From Gammaproteobacteria bacterium (GTDB lineage Bacteria > Pseudomonadota > Gammaproteobacteria > UBA6429 > Thiohalophilaceae), in contig JAHEDA010000052.1 in assembly GCA_024641445.1 (NCBI GenBank), positions 3,350 to 12,552 on the forward strand: DNA of 9,203 nucleotides, written 5' to 3'. The notes beneath the pieces were generated by a model. The model was not told the DNA's origin and searched no databases. It saw nothing but the letters and a program-made list of their open reading frames with translations. A program made the position numbers and the translations under genes. Every line of letters starts with the position of its first letter. The stretch's first letter is position 1. Below, one piece after another: positions 6,327-9,203 of this stretch.

Positions 6327-6586
6327 TTTGGCGCAGACTTTATGTCTAAGAACGTTTTTCTTTTGCGGGAAGTTAACACAGATTTAATTACCGGGTAAGT
6401 AAGAGTATCTGTTTATCATTTCTCATGTGAATTATCAGGCTGGCAGCCAGGTTTTCTGCCTAACACTACTAAGCCAGTCCGCAAAAGTCCGATACCTTGT
6501 CACTGGCCTGTGAGATCGACGGGCTTTAATGTCCGGGTGCTGCCCTGCACGAGTATGCCGTTGTGATTATCTCCGTCTTGAATCCC
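6327..6586. other. Intergenic stretch between divergent genes, no gene seen
   Basis: Together with the heptamer array and the TetR promoter this makes up the 402-bp gap 6251-6652. I see no reading frame with coding character. Minor inverted repeats occur, such as CTGG/CCAG around 6440-6450 and CCAGT/ACTGG further on, but none has the form of a terminator or known riboswitch. Confidence 0.5.
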
Positions 6587-6615
6587 TTGACTATCTAAAC
6601 GCTGTTTACTATCTT
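6587..6615 (+). promoter_or_regulatory. Promoter of the TetR-Aas operon with an internal palindrome (candidate TetR operator)
   Basis: TTGACT (6587-6592) and TATCTT (6610-6615) are separated by 17 bp, a good sigma-70 promoter, 37 bp upstream of the TetR start codon. The spacer contains TAAAC-GCT-GTTTA (6596-6608), a perfect inverted repeat with 5-bp arms. A palindrome inside the promoter of a TetR gene is the usual layout for self-repression. The arms are short, so the operator call is tentative. Confidence 0.5.
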
Positions 6616-6652
6616 ACGACAATTAAATAAACAATGTTCAGAAGGGAGCATC

Positions 6653-7261
6653 ATGGCGCGTCGGAGTGAGCACAGTCGCGAGGAGTTGAAGGAGATGGCG
6701 CTGGCCGCCGCCGAGAAGATCCTGGACGAGGAGGGTTTGGCGGGACTAAGTACCCGCAAGGTAGCGGCCGCCATGGGCTATACCGTTGGGACACTCTATC
6801 TCGTCTTTCGCAATCTGGATGACCTCATCCTGCAATTGAATGCCCAGCGTCTGGATGACCTGTATGAGCACTTGTTTATGATTCGACAGGGGAATGACTC
6901 GCCGCAGGAGGTGGTTAAGACCCTGGCCCACTTTTATATACAGTACGCCCGCGAGCACCCGGCGGCCTGGCACCTGTTGTTTAGCTTTCGCATGCCACAG
7001 GGGCAGGCCCTGCCGGGGTGGTTTGAGGCGCGGATTGCGCGTCTGTTTGCCCTGGTGGAGGAGCAGCTTGGGCGCCTGGGCCTGAAGCTGGATCGGCAGG
7101 GCCTGAAGCTGGCGGCCAGTACCCTGTGGAGTGGGGTGCATGGGGTCTGTGACCTGAGCGTGGGTGATAAGCTCAGCCTCTCAGGCAACACCAAACCCGA
7201 GGAGTTGATCGATTCACTGATAGAGCGTTACATCAGCGGTCTGGTGCACGACACGGAGTGA
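6653..7261 (+). CDS. TetR/AcrR-family transcriptional regulator with WHG-type C-terminal domain
   Basis: A 202-residue protein, normal length for the family, with AGGGAG 4 bp before the ATG. The N-terminal helix-turn-helix is clear: LALAAAEKILDEEGLAGLSTRKVAAAMGYTVGTLYLVFRNLDDL is typical TetR sequence, in residues of about 17-58, with the recognition helix around VGTLYLVF (45-52). The C-terminal ligand domain contains HPAAWHLLFSF and LWSGVHGVCDLSV (about 158-170), matching the WHG-type TetR C-terminal family. It is a dimeric cytosolic repressor that probably responds to a hydrophobic ligand. The acyl-ACP synthetase gene follows after only 9 bp, so a fatty acid or acyl-thioester effector is a reasonable inference. 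It likely represses its own operon through the palindrome in the promoter upstream. Confidence 0.92.
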   Translation: MARRSEHSREELKEMALAAAEKILDEEGLAGLSTRKVAAAMGYTVGTLYLVFRNLDDLILQLNAQRLDDLYEHLFMIRQGNDSPQEVVKTLAHFYIQYAREHPAAWHLLFSFRMPQGQALPGWFEARIARLFALVEEQLGRLGLKLDRQGLKLAASTLWSGVHGVCDLSVGDKLSLSGNTKPEELIDSLIERYISGLVHDTE

Positions 7262-7270
7262 GGGCAGTTT

Positions 7271-9127
7271 ATGTTGAGGTGGGTGTTGCGTGGTTTGTTG
7301 CGGCTGGCCTATCGCGTCGAGGTGCGTGGGCTGGAGCACTATCACGCCGCGGGTGAGCGCGTCCTGATCATCGCCAATCACATGTCGTTCCTCGACGCGG
7401 TGTTGATCGCCTGCTTCCTGCCCGGCCGCATCAGCTTTGCGGTGAACACCCAGATCGCACGCCAGTGGTATATCCGTTTGTCACGACCGTTGGTGGATAT
7501 GTTCGTGCTCGACCCGATGCGACCTTTCTCCCTGAAGTCGATGATTCGCAATATGCGCGAGGACCGCAAGGTGGCGATCTTCCCCGAGGGGCGCATCACC
7601 GTCACCGGCTCACTCATGAAGATCTATTATGGTCCGGGCCTGATCGCCGACCGCTCCGGTGCCATGGTGTTACCCCTGCGCATCGACGGCGCGCAACTCA
7701 CGCCCTTCTCACGCATGCGTGGCCGCATCAAGCTGCGCTGGTTCCCCAAGATCCGCCTGACACTGTTACCACCGCGTCATATCGTCGCACCGCCCGAGGT
7801 ACAAGGGCGGCAGCGACGCCTGCATGCGGGGCAGGAACTCTCGGCGATCATGATCGAGATGATGTTTGCCACCAGCAATTATCGTCGCACCCTCATCGGC
7901 GCCGTGCTCGATGCCATGCGCCTGAATGGCAGCGACTACCTCATCGTGGAGGACATCGAACGCGATGCCCTGAGTTACCGCCAGCTCCTGCGCCAGAGCT
8001 TCATCGTCGGGGATATCCTGAGCAAGCAAACCGTGCCGGCTGAATACGTTGGCGTGTTGCTCCCCAGCACGGTGGCCACCGTGCTGGTATTCCTTGGCCT
8101 GCATACACACCGGCGTGTCCCCGTGATGTTGAATCTCTCCACCGGCACGCCGGGGATGTTGAGTGCCTGCCACGCCGCCGCCATCAAGACCGTCTTTACC
8201 TCGCGGCAGTTTGTGACCGCGGCCAAACTGGAATCAGCGATTACTGCCTTGGCGCAAAAGGTCAAGGTGGTGTTTCTGGAAGACCTGGCCGCGCGCATCA
8301 GCCTGCGGCAAAAGGTGTTTGGCATTCTCGCAAGCTGGTTTCCGCACACGACCTATCGCCGTCGCGCCGGTCGTGTCGACTGTAATGACCCGGCGGTGGT
8401 CTTGTTTACTGCGGGCACTGGCGGCGCCCCGAAGGGGGTGGTGTTGTCACACGCGAATATCCTGGCCAATGCGGCGCAGTTGTCGGCGCGGGTAGATTTT
8501 GGTTCGCATGACATCATCTTCAACGTCCTGCCCATGTATCACTCCTTCGGCTTGACGGCGGGGACGCTCTTGCCGCTGGTCTCGGGGATTCGCACCTTCT
8601 TTTACCCCAGCCCGCGCCACTCGCGCATTGTGACCGAGCTGGTGTACTCCACCAATGCCACCATCATGTTCGGTACCAATACCTATTTATATGGTTATGC
8701 ACGCATCGCCCACCCCTACGACTTCTATAGCGTGCGCTATGTCTTTGCCGGGGGAGAACGGCTACAGGAGGAGACGCGTCACCTGTTCAGTGAAAAATTT
8801 GGGGTGCGCATCCTGGAGGGCTATGGCACCACCGAGACCAGCCCGGTCCTGTGTACCAACACCCCGATGGACAACAAGCCGGGGAGTGTGGGGCGATTCC
8901 TTCCCGGCATTCACTACACGCTGCAACCTGTCGCAGGCGTTGTGCAGGGGGGGCGGTTGTTGGTGAAGGGGCCGAACATCATGTTGGGTTATTTGTTGGT
9001 GGACGAGCCGGGCCGGTTGCAAACGGTGAAGTCATCATTGGGTGAGGGCTGGCACGACACGGGTGATGTAGTCTCTGTCGATGAAAATGGTTTTGTCACG
9101 ATTGAGGGGCGTGCCGCTACGAATTGA
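7271..9127 (+). CDS. aas: Aas-like acyltransferase / acyl-ACP synthetase fusion, C-terminally truncated
   Basis: A fusion of a PlsC-type acyltransferase and an AMP-forming acyl-activating enzyme, as in Aas, which re-acylates 2-acyl-glycerophosphoethanolamine at the inner membrane using acyl-ACP it makes from free fatty acid and ATP. Acyltransferase motifs: NHMSFLD (HX4D, H37/D42) and FPEGRIT (104-110). Adenylation motifs: FTAGTGGAPKGVVLSHAN (379-396, P-loop), LPMYHSFG (420-427), GYGTTETSP (517-525), GWHDTGDV (593-600) and GRA (613-615). It ends at residue 618 with ATN after IEGRA, exactly where family members continue with a Lys/Arg-rich AKRF-type motif and a C-terminal subdomain of about 100 residues; E. 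coli Aas is about 719 residues. The truncated protein lacks the catalytic A10 Lys, so synthetase activity should be lost, while the acyltransferase part looks intact. The GTG-AGGG overlapping the TetR stop serves as ribosome site, and the genes are coupled. Family call firm; function of the shortened product doubtful. Confidence 0.88.
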   Translation: MLRWVLRGLLRLAYRVEVRGLEHYHAAGERVLIIANHMSFLDAVLIACFLPGRISFAVNTQIARQWYIRLSRPLVDMFVLDPMRPFSLKSMIRNMREDRKVAIFPEGRITVTGSLMKIYYGPGLIADRSGAMVLPLRIDGAQLTPFSRMRGRIKLRWFPKIRLTLLPPRHIVAPPEVQGRQRRLHAGQELSAIMIEMMFATSNYRRTLIGAVLDAMRLNGSDYLIVEDIERDALSYRQLLRQSFIVGDILSKQTVPAEYVGVLLPSTVATVLVFLGLHTHRRVPVMLNLSTGTPGMLSACHAAAIKTVFTSRQFVTAAKLESAITALAQKVKVVFLEDLAARISLRQKVFGILASWFPHTTYRRRAGRVDCNDPAVVLFTAGTGGAPKGVVLSHANILANAAQLSARVDFGSHDIIFNVLPMYHSFGLTAGTLLPLVSGIRTFFYPSPRHSRIVTELVYSTNATIMFGTNTYLYGYARIAHPYDFYSVRYVFAGGERLQEETRHLFSEKFGVRILEGYGTTETSPVLCTNTPMDNKPGSVGRFLPGIHYTLQPVAGVVQGGRLLVKGPNIMLGYLLVDEPGRLQTVKSSLGEGWHDTGDVVSVDENGFVTIEGRAATN

Positions 9128-9203
9128 TAAGTGAGTCGTGGTACAGATGTATGATGCAGCAAGCATCCAAAACGCTTAAATGACTAATGGTTGTCGTTCG
9201 CGG
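9116..9203. other. Junction where the Aas-like gene is replaced by unrelated sequence
   Basis: After the codons for IEGRA the sequence turns into TACGAATTGATAAG with two stops in succession, and none of the three frames resumes the expected Aas C-terminus before the window ends. A small hairpin, GATGC/GCATC (9153-9157 and 9163-9167), is present. No terminal inverted repeat or target duplication can be tested because the other end lies outside. An insertion, deletion or rearrangement breakpoint is likely near 9115. Confidence 0.5.

Noticed and set aside
7465..8043. 192-codon + frame inside the Aas-like gene
   Set aside because: It is a shifted frame of a well-supported gene with GC-driven Arg/His/Pro-rich composition and no ribosome site.
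9116..9203. Group II intron or insertion-sequence end
   Set aside because: No GUGYG-type intron start is seen at the junction, and no terminal inverted repeat can be tested with one end outside the window. Kept only as a breakpoint.

Overview
The window most likely comes from a gammaproteobacterium of moderate GC. The evidence is a fused Aas-type acyltransferase/acyl-ACP synthetase behind a TetR gene, a remnant of an excalibur-type small protein of the kind common in that class, and mostly Shine-Dalgarno-led bacterial genes. I cannot name the genus. The segment from about 6650 to 9120 looks more GC-rich than the AT-richer left part.

Layout. (1) 1-1734 (+) is the 3' part of a large, probably secreted protein: the end of an M19-dipeptidase-like domain, several Ig-like domains (two of them an almost exact 231-bp tandem duplication), and a C-terminal PxKF-type domain, followed by a strong hairpin. 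(2) 1802-2370 has no convincing intact gene, only a decayed-looking reading frame. (3) 2371-3912 (-) is a soluble winged-helix/TolB-N-like/TPR regulator. Its start region carries a 10-bp-spaced direct repeat. (4) 4107-4928 (+), divergent from it, is a 'predicted metal-dependent hydrolase' whose residues look like a ferritin-type di-metal site. (5) 5011-5308 (-) is a broken excalibur-domain gene, identified here by reading two frames together. (6) 5453-5755 and 5873-6250 (-) are two small membrane proteins in a row. The upstream one resembles an isolated piece of haem-copper oxidase subunit I. Two hairpins lie between them, and a 7-bp tandem repeat lies upstream of the pair. (7) 6653-7261 and 7271-9127 (+) form a two-gene operon: a TetR regulator and an Aas-like enzyme. 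The enzyme gene stops abruptly in its adenylation domain, where the sequence changes to something unrelated.

How the genes may work together. The TetR-Aas pair is probably a self-regulated phospholipid-repair or fatty-acid-recycling unit, now crippled by loss of the enzyme's C-terminal subdomain. The two small membrane proteins may form one transcription unit tied to respiratory or haem/copper membrane functions, but this is inference. No defence system, CRISPR array, tRNA, rRNA or complete mobile element is visible. The region reads as ordinary chromosome with several signs of decay: one frameshifted gene, one truncated gene and one eroded intergenic frame.
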